In this document: positions 55,112 to 64,000 of the stretch, one piece after another
How positions within the stretch are numbered: position 1 is the first letter of the stretch
Layout: every line of letters begins with the position of its first letter
Assembly: GCA_037783545.1 (NCBI GenBank)
Contig: JBBELK010000376.1
Location: 868,001-932,000 of the forward strand
Direction: 5' to 3'
Length of the DNA: 64,000 nt
Source: Henricia sp. BOLD:AAB3569
Taxonomy: Eukaryota > Echinodermata > Asteroidea > Spinulosida > Echinasteridae
Made by a program: the position numbers and the translations under genes
Notes under the pieces: model-generated
The model's input: the letters and a program-made list of their open reading frames with translations, nothing else
The model's database searches: none
What the model was told of the DNA's origin: nothing

Positions 55112-56035
55112 AGCGACGGTCACAACCCGCCGTGCGTGTTTTAGTCCGTACGTTTTTTGGGGAGGCCACGGCCGCCGCGTTTTTCTGAAAACGTGTGGAG
55201 GGAGTGGCAAGAGCAGGGAGGGAGTACGTCAACGCACGTCACCCGCACGGTTGCGCAAGGTGTAAGTACGTGGCCCGCACGCCACGCCTGGCCGTGAGCG
55301 TTTGCGTGCATCGTCTGTTGCGCAAGTGGTAAGTGAGTTGTACGTGCTTACAACGTGCTTACAACGTACGATCTCCGTGCGATGGCCATGTTATCGTACG
55401 GAGACCGTACTTACACGTGCTGCTCACGTACGGTGTCCTTACTCACTCGCATGTTGTAAGTGCGTGCAAGTGCGATGAACGTGACTTTTCCGCCCCATGT
55501 CGGGGGGAGGGGGGTATATATAATAATAATAATAATAATAATAGTTTTTTAAATTTGTAATGCGCCGGTATCCATCAAAGAGATGCTCAGGGCGCAGAAT
55601 ATGCTCAGGACCTTCCGAGGTTCTCCAGAAGTCCCAGCTGCTGCTGCTGCCTCAAATCAGTGCACACAACGTGCGTTGGTAGTGGGGAGCACGTGCTTAC
55701 TCGGCACGGTCCACGTGAGTTCTGCGTGCTCATTTGACAGTTGAACTGGGGAAGTGCCGAGTAAGCACGGACCACGCACTTATCAAGTACGCTTTAAAAG
55801 ACTCACGGAGTCAGTGCGTTGTGCGCTTATTGGCTGTAGAGGGCACGCGCGTCACCCGTACTGGGGGTGAATCCGTAGCCCGAACGCAGCGAAAGTTCCT
55901 CGTGCACTAAAAGTGCTGCGGCGTGTCTGCGTGCTCCCAAATCCGTACTGAGCCGGTACTCACCACGTACGGATCTCCACGTTTTCGCAAGTAGACAGCA
56001 CGCACTTGCAAGTACGGTGGGTTGGGACCGTCGCT
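55112..56035. mobile_element. PIF/Harbinger-type MITE nested in the LINE
   Basis: 924 bp with inverted ends AGCGACGGTCACAACCCGCC (55112) and, complement at the other end, AGCGACGGTCCCAACCCACC. It is flanked by the 3-bp direct repeat TAA (55109-55111 and 56036-56038). A TAA/TTA target duplication is the hallmark of PIF/Harbinger elements. Subterminal zones are rich in GTACGT/ACGTGC/CACGTAC motifs. No transposase. Confidence 0.8.
55518..55597 (-). mobile_element. Short retroposon tail, copy 1
   Basis: On the minus strand CTGCGCCCTGAGCATCT, GATGGATACCGGCGCATTAC and a (TTA)n tail. It recurs at 56171-56238. Probably a SINE or LINE 3' end inserted within the Harbinger-type MITE. Confidence 0.6.
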
Positions 56036-56170
56036 TAAGTGGGGATGCACATGATAAGATGCAAGTTTGTGAAGTAAAATATTGTGGTTAACTCGGTCAA
56101 AGGCTTTGGAGAAGTCAGTGTAGATTATGTCCAGCTGGCTGCCCTGATCAACAACAGAATAAGCTTCCTG

Positions 56171-56238
56171 TAATAATAATAATAATAATGAATATTTGTA
56201 ATGCGCCGGTATCCATCAAAAAGATGCTCAGGGCGCAG
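56171..56238 (-). mobile_element. Short retroposon tail, copy 2
   Basis: Same sequence as 55518-55597, inserted in the LINE itself. Confidence 0.6.
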
Positions 56239-57501
56239 TAAGATTAGTGGTAGTAAGATTAGTGGTGCAATCCCTACCAGGTACAAATCCACGCTGGTGA
56301 TCATAGATAGCGGGCTGGACATGATCTGCAAGCTGAGCACATAGAATTCTCTCAAATACCTTTGAAACTATAGCGGTAATAATGATGTATGTCTGTAATT
56401 AGCTACATTACGTTTTTACCAGATTTGTGAATAGGGACAACATTTGCAACTTTCCAACATGAAGGAAACTTTTCTTCATTAAGAGATCTGATAAAAAGAT
56501 AGGATAGTGGGCGACATAACAAAGCCGAACATGTCTTCAAAAGTGAACCAGGGATATTATCTGGGCCAGAGGCTTTGGAAGTGTCAATGTTCTTAAGTTC
56601 ACGCTCAATGATGGTGCGGTCTATATGAATGGGAGGCATGGCATCCAGATTGGATGGTTGAGTGTCCGGTAGGGTAGCAGTGTCGTCGGATGATGCGAGG
56701 TAAATGCTCTGGAAATGTTCCATCAAGAGCGCCGCTTTGCTGGTTGAGTTGTCTGCATTTCTACCATTTGACTCGTTTTGGAGAACCGGTGGCAGTGCGT
56801 GTTGTCGCGATTTCGCCTTCACGAAACTCCAAAATCGTTTAGGGTTCCTTCCCACATCATCACCTAGTGTCTTCAAGTATTGTCCGTATCTTCTTCTTGT
56901 TAGCTGTTTGAATGATAAACGTGCCAACTTGAAAGCTACATGTACATGTAGGACAAAAACAATTATTAATTAATGCTATTTATCATTGGTCAGAGGCTGA
57001 TAGTATACACGTACACATACCATTTTAATTTTAATTTTTATTTTGTCATACAGGGAAAGGATCTACCCATAATACGAATGGAATAGTTATTCAACAAATC
57101 AGTATGGACTCCATTCAAGACTCCACCAGACAGCCATCCGTGACACGAAATAGAAAGCGTACCACTGCACCACCTTTAGTAGACATCCCTGAATACTACG
57201 TCAAGAAGCGGTCTAGACCACTTAAATCTGTGGTATGTGTTTTTGTAATAACTTTGGTGCTGGTGTGACTGCCTCTGACATGCATTACAGGGGTCTCTTA
57301 AACAAATCTGACTTGTCGCCCTGTGAAGATGACAATTGGTTACTTCAGAGTCGTTAAATTGAGATTTAGACAGTCTATTTACTCAGTAGGCAACCTAGAT
57401 TTTCCATAATGTACATGACTTGCAAAATGAGAAAAACGACCCAACATTTCCAACATTTATTTCTCTTCTCATTATGACAGTTGTCACGCTTCTGATGGAC
57501 A

Positions 57502-57541
57502 TACACCACCACCACCACCACCACACCCACCCACACACACA
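57502..57541. repeat. (CCA)n/(CA)n simple repeat
   Basis: ACCACCACCACC followed by CACCCACACACACAC, in an intron of the pseudogene. Confidence 0.9.
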
Positions 57542-59716
57542 GTAGCTCAATAATTAATGTATGTTTTGTTTGGTTTTGTTTGTTTTCTTTTCAGGGGAAA
57601 GTCTTCAGCTAAACAGGACTCCAGAGATTCAAAAAAAGTATAGACAGATTGATCAAGCGCTTTGGTTTGCTAAGCACTACAAGGTGAATATCTATTTATC
57701 TGGAATAATAAAATTATTGTGTGTATGTGTACAGCAAAATGTGATGATAATAAATGTAGTATTCAGTAGTGGATGGTCATGACAGGACTCAAAAAGTTAC
57801 ATGTGCAGTTGTTTAAAGTGGCCACAACTATATGTGACGGGGTTGGCTGGTAAATCACAAAAGAAAATGTTACGTCCTGAACAATCCTTCTGGTTTGTTG
57901 CCGTTTATTGTCATCTTTTTTTCTTTTTTTGCGTTTAAATATTTGTCATATTCCTTCTTACAAAAATATTGTTCTTGTGGGAAGATTTATAGTTTCATTC
58001 CCATTGTGATTTTTTTTACTCCCAACCCCCTGCCCAAAGTTTAAGAAAGTGACCTTAATTTTAATCCACAATCACCTGTATTTATTCAAATAATCAGTGA
58101 ATCCATATGCTGGGATGTGATATTAGCATCAACATGCCAACTGTTTTGAGATCATGCAAGGGGTAAACAAGTGTCAACCCACCCTAATATTTTTGTCTTA
58201 ATGAAATTAGAGCAAAAACAGTATTAAAATATAAAATTAATTGACAGGAAATAAAATAAAATTAAATACAAATAAATAAAAATCACACCCAATTTAATAC
58301 ATGTATTTCTTTGGGGATACAAATAGGTTAATTGTTATATTTTCTTGGCCTTAAATTAAGTTATTCATTGTGTACAGATTGATAATTTAAACTTTTTTTT
58401 TTCAATTTCAGAGCCATGAGTCACTTCCGAGTTGGACTGGCTGTAATGAACTCCTAAGTGAAGTATATATTATAGTCCACATGGTCAGCAAGATAGGCTA
58501 CCTCCCAGTGATAGATGCAAGCCCCACCAACAGATCAACTGTGAATGCCATACTGGAGAGAAGTCTGTCCATAGCTGATTCTTTGAATTCACCCTCAATT
58601 GTCTTGGTGATGGATCAAGCAGTGTATGCCAAAGTTCAAGAGATCAGGTGGCAAGGCAAACCAGATTTTAGAGAGCGGCTCATTGTACGTCTTGGCGAAT
58701 TTTACACAGCGATGGCTTTCCTATTTCTGTGATTGGGAAGATGTTTCGAGATGCTGGGTTACTTGATATTGCCATTGAGTCAGGTTTGGTTGCACAAGGG
58801 ACGATAAATGGTGTCATAAGTGGTCATCATTATAACCGTAGTCTTCGGTGTCACAAAATCATCTGTGAAGCTAGCTATGCAGCATCTGCAGATAGAGCAG
58901 TACCTCAACCAGTGACCTAGAAGTGAGGTCGAAGACGCACAGATGGTAATCAAGATGATTCATGACAGTTTTCCTGAGAGCTTCAGACAAAGCATCTCAA
59001 GTGAGTCTGTGACCAGTTTCAACAGAAAGTATCAGGAATATATTGGCAAGTGCTGTAAATTAAATGCGACATGTGCATTTTGGATCTCCTACGTTGAAAT
59101 GGTCTAGTTACTGCTTATTTTCATAAGAGCTACAAGGGAAGGCAATTGGGAGCTCCACCTGTCATGTATTCGGGACATGATTCCTTGGTTTCTTGCTTAA
59201 GGGAGTGTGAACTATTCAAGATATCTTCCTGTCTACTACTTTGAAATGAGGGTCCTCACAATGACACATCCTCTCGTGAATGCCAAGCTAATGAATGGGG
59301 AGTTTGCTGTTCAACGTCTCGAACACAGAAGCTTTCCTATGACAGCTTGTGACCAAGTCATTGAGCAAACCTTTAATCGGGATTCAAAGACAAAAGGAGG
59401 CATGACAGGAATAACATTGAATAATAACAGTGCAGAATATGGTTTAAAAAAATTAAACAAATCTTCAGTTAGGCTTACATTGTACATGACGGCCATATTG
59501 AATTTTTCCGCCATATTGAATTTCATCGACACGAACCAGTATTTTCACATGAACATTTATTTTTCAAATGCTACAATTTGGTATATTGTTCATCCCTTCA
59601 CCTCTTGGACAGGAGCATTCTCCCATTTCTAAAGCACTTTTTGGCCTTCGGCCTACGGCCTAATATATAATATTTAGATTACAGAGGTTGTTTACTGTTC
59701 TTGAATGTGTTCTTGT

Positions 59717-60199
59717 ATATGGGTCATTCCATGAAGTTGAGGAACACGGTTTCCGTGTTACATCCACAACCATTTTACTTTTTGTTTTGCCCTTGATAAC
59801 CCTATGAATCAATATTATTCAGAAATTCAAGCTGTTGGATGAGAGAAATTTAAAACATTAATTACTTGTAACAAAATCCTCATTGATTTAAATTTATATG
59901 TCAGTTTGAGAACTGTGTGTTAATTTCATATTCAACATGAAAACATTTGTAGTTGGAGTGCAAGCAGTTGAACTGTATTGGTTTCCAAGTTACATCCACA
60001 ACCACCACTTTGTTAAATAATTCAAAATGGTGGCACTTTGTCAACACTGAAGACTCAAAAATTACCCCCAAACAGTGTAAGCCACCACATCATGCAACAT
60101 CGTTATACAAATGATGACTCATTGCTCCCTTATTGACCATTTTTGTGGAAATGAAGAAATGTCACACTTTGTTACTCAACTTCATGGAATGACCCATAT
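59717..60199. mobile_element. TIR element (GGGTCATTCCATG ends), copy 2
   Basis: Same ends as 28386-28975. An internal segment of about 100 bp is missing. Confidence 0.8.
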
Positions 60200-60534
60200 G
60201 TAGTTTATTTATTGAGAGCTGAAGTATGACATCAGTTGGATAAAATGTACTTTATAATATAGAAGAGCAGGAATATGGTTGTGATTTTCTTTCACGCAAA
60301 ACAATTATCGAGAAGGTAGGCTAAGGTTGTGTAAATGTCTAAATGATTCATTTTAAATGCTTTAATTAATGCCACTAGAAAAGTGTCACGATGCGTTAAA
60401 ATGCGGTCGAACATGTTCGTATTAGGACAACAAAAGGAACTACAGGAAGGGTCACTATAATTAAACAATGGCAGAATCATTGCACTGCTTAAACAGCTAG
60501 TATCCCCCGTCCACATTTTTTACGTTGTCCTGTT

Positions 60535-61270
60535 TTTCATGGAGGTGTATCATGGTGTGTGTCTACAACACCATCACAACTTGTTTTCCACCAAAAATCA
60601 ACAGTCTTTTGCTTAAAACGCAAAGCAGTTCCGACCCTCTTCACCCGAAATTCTTAAACGCTCGAGGTCACTTGGTTTGTTGATAAAAAGGGTTTTGACG
60701 TCATCCTGAGAAGAACACAAAACGGCCTGTGCAGTATTGATTGGAAAATACACTTAGTGAATGTTTATTATGCCTGTTTTGTCCTTGCAATTCAAAATAC
60801 AACGTGAAAAACACTTGATGTAATATGACAATAATCTACAATTACCTTTTTGGTGAAAAAAAACGGTGAAATTGTGGCTCACAATGAAGCTCTGTTGAAG
60901 TAAATACTGGTGCATTGCGACCGGTGGTTGTGTCACGGAACGAACGGCATTCACAGCGGTCTGTGTACAGCATGTAACGGTCCCTGCGGGTCGTTGTTCC
61001 CACGATTATGCATTTCTCTCTCTCTTGGTAATAAAAAAGAAACTCTTGGTATGGAACTGGCGACCGTGTTTACTCGTGTTTCTCAGGATTGCGTCACGGT
61101 GTCATGCGCATATTTCATTTTCGAAAACCGCACTTTTGCTTGCGATTTATCCACTCAAAATAGACAATTTGAAATAAACAGCGGTATAAGTCGCCTGGAG
61201 GGATATGTGGACTATCGAAAAAGGTGCAAATGCTGGATTTTTCGTCAAGGGGGATTCTATAGCTCTTTAA
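60535..61270 (+). repeat. Dispersed repeat family C, copy 2
   Basis: Reverse complement of 11580-12380. Contains ACCATCACAACTTGTTTT, GTCACGGAACGAACGGCATT and CTCTCTCTTGGTAATA. Confidence 0.8.
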
Positions 61271-61429
61271 TAATTTAAATGTAGAATTATGGAGGGAATG
61301 CTTGGCAGATCGCCTCAAGAAGCCAATCTTTTGAGAAATTTTGTTGGTTAAGTAAACAGTATGATCTGCCCAATAAATCTGTTTATTACTCTGTTTATTA
61401 CTGCATTACTTATTGAACTCTCTCGATGG

Positions 61430-62497
61430 ATTTTAGGCCTATCATTCAACATCAGATCAACACTGTCAAAGGCGAGTAAACGATGACGGGTTCCAAAAAA
61501 ACATAAATTTTGTCTAATCAGGGTGCAGGATGGGAGACTAATGTATATACAGTGAAAAGAAGTGGTCCCAAAATGTATCCTTGTGGAACTCCAATACTCA
61601 CGTATTCTGAATTATTTGACTCACTTTACTGGTGAATTGTTTTCGTTCCGCAAGGTAGGATTGAAACCACTTCAGTTCAAGTCCTTGGACACTAGAACTT
61701 GGAAAGACGAATATTAGGCCTATGGTTAACAGTGTCGAAGGCTTTTAAGGTCAAGAAAAATGGTACCAGTGACCCTTCCTGTATCCATATTACTTATAAT
61801 GTGATCAGTGGCATCAATGAATGAGGCCTAAAACCTGATTTCTTAGTGGCAAAGAAATCATTCTTGGAAAGATAAAAGCGTCATTGGTCATTTACGGTTC
61901 GTTCTAAAAGTTTAGAAACTATAGTGGGAGAACCGAAATGGGTCAAAATTACAATACTCTCTATCCCCACCTTTAAAAATAGGAGTGACTTTGGTGGCTG
62001 TTTTCTATGCCTTGGTATGGGCACAGAACATATTGTTAAAAAAGACATGTTTATGAGATGCGCTAATGAGTGACTAATTGCGGCAAAGCAGCTTTTAAGA
62101 GTTTCGATGTAATACCGCCAATTCCTTTGGCCAAACATATCCTTCATTTTCTTAATTTGTTTTTCGATGTGTGGGCCGAAATAGGAAAAGATTGAAAGCA
62201 ACATGCACTTTCGTCATTAGAAAACATATCTACAGTTATTGTGTCGTCTTTAAACGATGATGCCAAGTCGTTCCCAATATTGACAAAATAATGATTAAAA
62301 TCATTAGCCATTTTTTGTTTAACATTCGCATTCGCGGGCAGGGTGGTGGATGTCCTAATAGAGCTTACCTCTTTAGCCAATGACACACATCTGTTTTGAG
62401 TTTCCCTGATTAGCAGCAATCGTAGTAGTATACATGTATCTACGTTTAAGATTCTTAATAAGGTTGTTTACCTGGTTGCGTATATACATGCACTGCG
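61430..62497 (-). pseudogene. LINE reverse transcriptase (copy 2)
   Basis: Same LINE as at 29425-33670, here without the 3.1-kb interruption. From 62497 down: RNQVNNLIKNLKRR, SSIRTSTTLP, NDFNHYFVNIGNDLASSF, SHSLAHLINMSFLT, TDHILSNMDTG, the AFDTVNH region, and the GVPQG-like region at about 61575. Frameshifts as in copy 1, so it was dead before the duplication. Confidence 0.75.
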
Positions 62498-62960
62498 TTG
62501 AAGTGATGGTGGCAGACATATTCAATGATGGAATTTTTGGAATGGATTTCCTGCTAAAAACTGAAGGAAGTCTAGACCTGAAACAGTCGCACTTGAAAAT
62601 TAGAGGAGGGCAAATTCCTTGCGTTGGTGCAAGCGATGAGAACACTGAACTACAAGAAATATCTGGAACGTCCTCTAAGTTTAAAACGTATTCGTCTCAG
62701 TGGGCACAATTAAAAATCAGAGATGGAATGCTCTGCAGAAAGAGGGAAATGCTGGTATGCATGCATAATTCAGAGCCAAACACTCGGAAAGGGACACTTG
62801 GCAAGTTTGCAGTAGTGTATGCAGACAGGCTTAAACCATGCATTTGAGGGCCCACCTGTAAAAGAGAAAGCTAAGAAAAACAAGCAATGGTTATAGATAA
62901 GCCATTGAGGAAAAACCCATTGAGGGAAAGAAAGGTGCCCCAAAGATACACATGTGGGTA
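62498..62960 (+). pseudogene. Ty3/gypsy pol fragment (copy 2)
   Basis: An open frame of over 110 codons in this copy: VEVMVADIFNDGIFGMDFL, IRGGQIPCVGASDENTE, WAQLKIRDGMLCRKRE. Protease end and pre-integrase region are joined without RT, as in copy 1, so the deletion predates the duplication. LTR-like sequence follows from about 63107. Confidence 0.6.
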
Positions 62961-63506
62961 AAGTAGTAGCTCAGATGAAGTAGAAGATGACGCACAGACA
63001 GAGAAGTTCGGGGAGATCAACCTTGGCTGCTTAAGAACCTGAGAAATATCTGGGAAACTTGCAAACCGACGACGTATGATACCAGAGGACACGTGAAGAA
63101 GACTGACGTCACCGAGAGAGTTTACTTCTTAAATAACATAGGACACGAGGAATAAATTAAATTACGCGGCCTGGGTATAACATATTTAAGATCTAGTTCT
63201 ACGAGTTAGCTGTTGTAAATAAAATTATTTTAAATGTAAAATGTACGTGTGTAAACTTCAAGAGGGAAAGCTAAATTTGAGGATATTTGGCTTGTATAAA
63301 ATTTGAATTAGAAGACAGCGTACAAGCACAAAATGGTGCCGCGATAAATGATCACTCGCGATCTTGAAACAAGCCTGCGCTGCGGTACAAAGTACGCGAA
63401 CATGAGGAAAACGAGGGGTTTTGTGTCTTTTAGCGTCTTAAGAGGAGACTATATCATTTATCGAGCGTCGTACGCAGGTAGGCTATATGCTGCAAGATGA
63501 GTCTTT

Positions 63507-64000
63507 CCACGGTAAAGGAGGCATTTTGGCAACACAGACCATATTTTTCCGAAAATACCTTTGTCTGGTCTCAAAATAAAATAAAATAAGTTCCAATTGT
63601 TCTGAAGAGATAACTTAGGCCCAAATGGGTTACAATATACGGTCCTAACCGGGACATCCTGAAATGTAACACAAGTGTCCGTCCCGGTCCCAATTTTATA
63701 AAGCTGTTTAGCAGACAAATTTGCTTAATCCAAAATTTGTTTGCTTTATATAACAAGGGGGTTTCAGTAAAAATCTTATGAGATATATTGCAATTGACTA
63801 AAAACACAAGTTGACATACAACTTTTACTATTAACCTGTTTTTATAAAGCAAACACATTTTGCATTAAAGCAAATTATTTTCCTATACAGCTATATTGGA
63901 AATTTGTTGTCACACTATTTGTAATCCTTTTGGGGCCTAAGTTATCTCTTCAGAACAACTTAAAATTATTTCTTTTATTTTTAGACCAGACAAAGGTATT
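63507..64000. mobile_element. TIR element (CTTTGTCTGG), copy 2, cut by window end
   Basis: Matches 34680-35200. It carries a 17-bp extra segment near 63922 (TAATCCTTTTGGGGCC region) compared with copy 1. Confidence 0.8.

Larger units (their letters stand above)
54152..56927 (-). pseudogene. LINE reverse transcriptase, split by a MITE
   Basis: Minus strand, inside the pseudogene intron. 56403-56927 shows NPKRFWSFVKAKSR, ALLMEHFQSIYL, NIDTSKASGPDNIPG and KVANVVPIHKSGK. 56040-56160 shows DFSKAFDRVNH. After the MITE, 54938-55125 shows [14 protein letters not shown] and [16 protein letters not shown]. 54376-54936 shows the second catalytic Asp pair, reduced to [10 protein letters not shown] because the YA and preceding codons are missing, then LGIFINSRLNFVHHVS and SLIRPQLGYCTVVF. 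54152-54427 is the C-terminus. A Jockey/CR1-group RT. Frame breaks occur at about 54420, 54940 and 56400, plus the MITE. Confidence 0.85.
50296..59431 (+). pseudogene. Multi-exon pseudogene of an uncharacterised invertebrate family
   Basis: Exon A is 50296-50673 (FIAWCTGLNEDFSTKRVD, LASHGRKLMPKQVALEMTLR, LLNAFGHCVSHS, DNNDFGEESLTG), with a TAG at 50495. Exon B is 57054-57232 (KGSTHNTNGIVIQQ) and joins A in phase through a split Gly codon. Exon C is 57595-57683 (ALWFAKHYK). Exon D starts at 58412 (SLPSWTGCNELL, IGYLPVIDASPTNRSTV, SIVLVMDQAVYAK, VRLGEFYTAMAFL). A one-base shift at about 58722 leads to VIGKMFRDAGLLDIAIESG, SGHHYNRSLRCHK, CAFWISYVEMV, LHLSCIRDMIPWF, VNYSRYLPVYYFEM, SFPMTACDQVIEQTFNRDSK and TKGGMTGITL. 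There are stops inside (58918, about 59103, about 59200). I recall closely similar long hypothetical proteins in cnidarian and other marine invertebrate genomes, often in many copies; their function is unknown to me. Broken by at least three stops, one clear frameshift and an out-of-phase B-C joint. Confidence 0.7.
59665..64000. repeat. Composite duplicated block, copy 2
   Basis: Same-orientation copy of 28330-35170. It continues past the window end. It has its own insertion-like segment at about 60393-61125 (part of repeat family C) but lacks the 3.1 kb found in copy 1. Confidence 0.85.

Noticed and set aside
62871..63092. Minus frame of 73 codons identical at 34044-34265
   Set aside because: Its conservation is explained by the block duplication. 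The plus strand carries the Ty3-like tail there, and no motif supports the minus frame.

Overview
The window is repeat-rich metazoan genomic DNA. It has split genes with GT/AG introns, many truncated non-LTR retrotransposons, several families of short inverted-repeat transposons, and no bacterial gene organisation. The overall style (ATMIN-type gene, tRNA-derived SINE pieces with tails such as TATTATTATT, frequent TACATGTA palindromes, Tc1, DIRS, Ty3 and RTE remnants) suggests a marine invertebrate, perhaps a deuterostome such as an echinoderm or hemichordate. That placement is inference; no rRNA or mitochondrial marker is present.

Layout. 1-19.4 kb: no host gene recognised. It holds two broken LINEs (1.4-4.3 and 4.9-5.9 kb), a DIRS-like fragment (8.3-9.1 kb), a Mutator-like inverted-repeat element with a 9-bp target duplication (9.5-10.4 kb), an acidic-repeat reading frame (13.3-13.8 kb), a dead Tc1 transposon with a nested MITE (14.0-15.6 kb), and a 712-bp foldback element with a 9-bp target duplication (16.9-17.6 kb). 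19.4-27.1 kb: a complete four-exon gene for an ATMIN/ASCIZ-like protein (four zinc fingers plus a TQT-rich tail), with introns loaded with MITEs and a LINE. 28.3-35.2 kb: a composite of mobile-element remnants that recurs at 59.7-64.0 kb. The two copies differ by a 3.1-kb segment found only in the first and a 0.7-kb segment found only in the second.

36.8-37.5 kb: a compact two-exon gene for a small protein with a signal peptide and a profilin-like pattern. A MITE whose inverted ends carry perfect cAMP-response-element palindromes lies 23 bp upstream of its start codon. 39.0-42.0 kb: a 1.5-kb tandem duplication, followed by sequence crowded with TTAGTC/GACTAA. 44.1-47.5 kb: a nearly full-length RTE-like LINE. 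43.1-47.6 kb: two small matching exon-like segments ending in a CVDCG motif. 48.5-50.3 kb: a 27-bp minisatellite equal to 9 codons that runs in frame into 50.3-59.4 kb, a multi-exon pseudogene of a large, functionally uncharacterised invertebrate family. Its 6.4-kb first intron contains a LINE split by a Harbinger-type MITE.

Only the ATMIN-like gene and the profilin-like gene look intact. The most unusual items are the putatively secreted profilin-like gene with its CRE-bearing MITE, the pseudogene of the uncharacterised family with its minisatellite, and the two element families with 9-bp duplications. All family names rest on motif recognition by eye; no database search was run.
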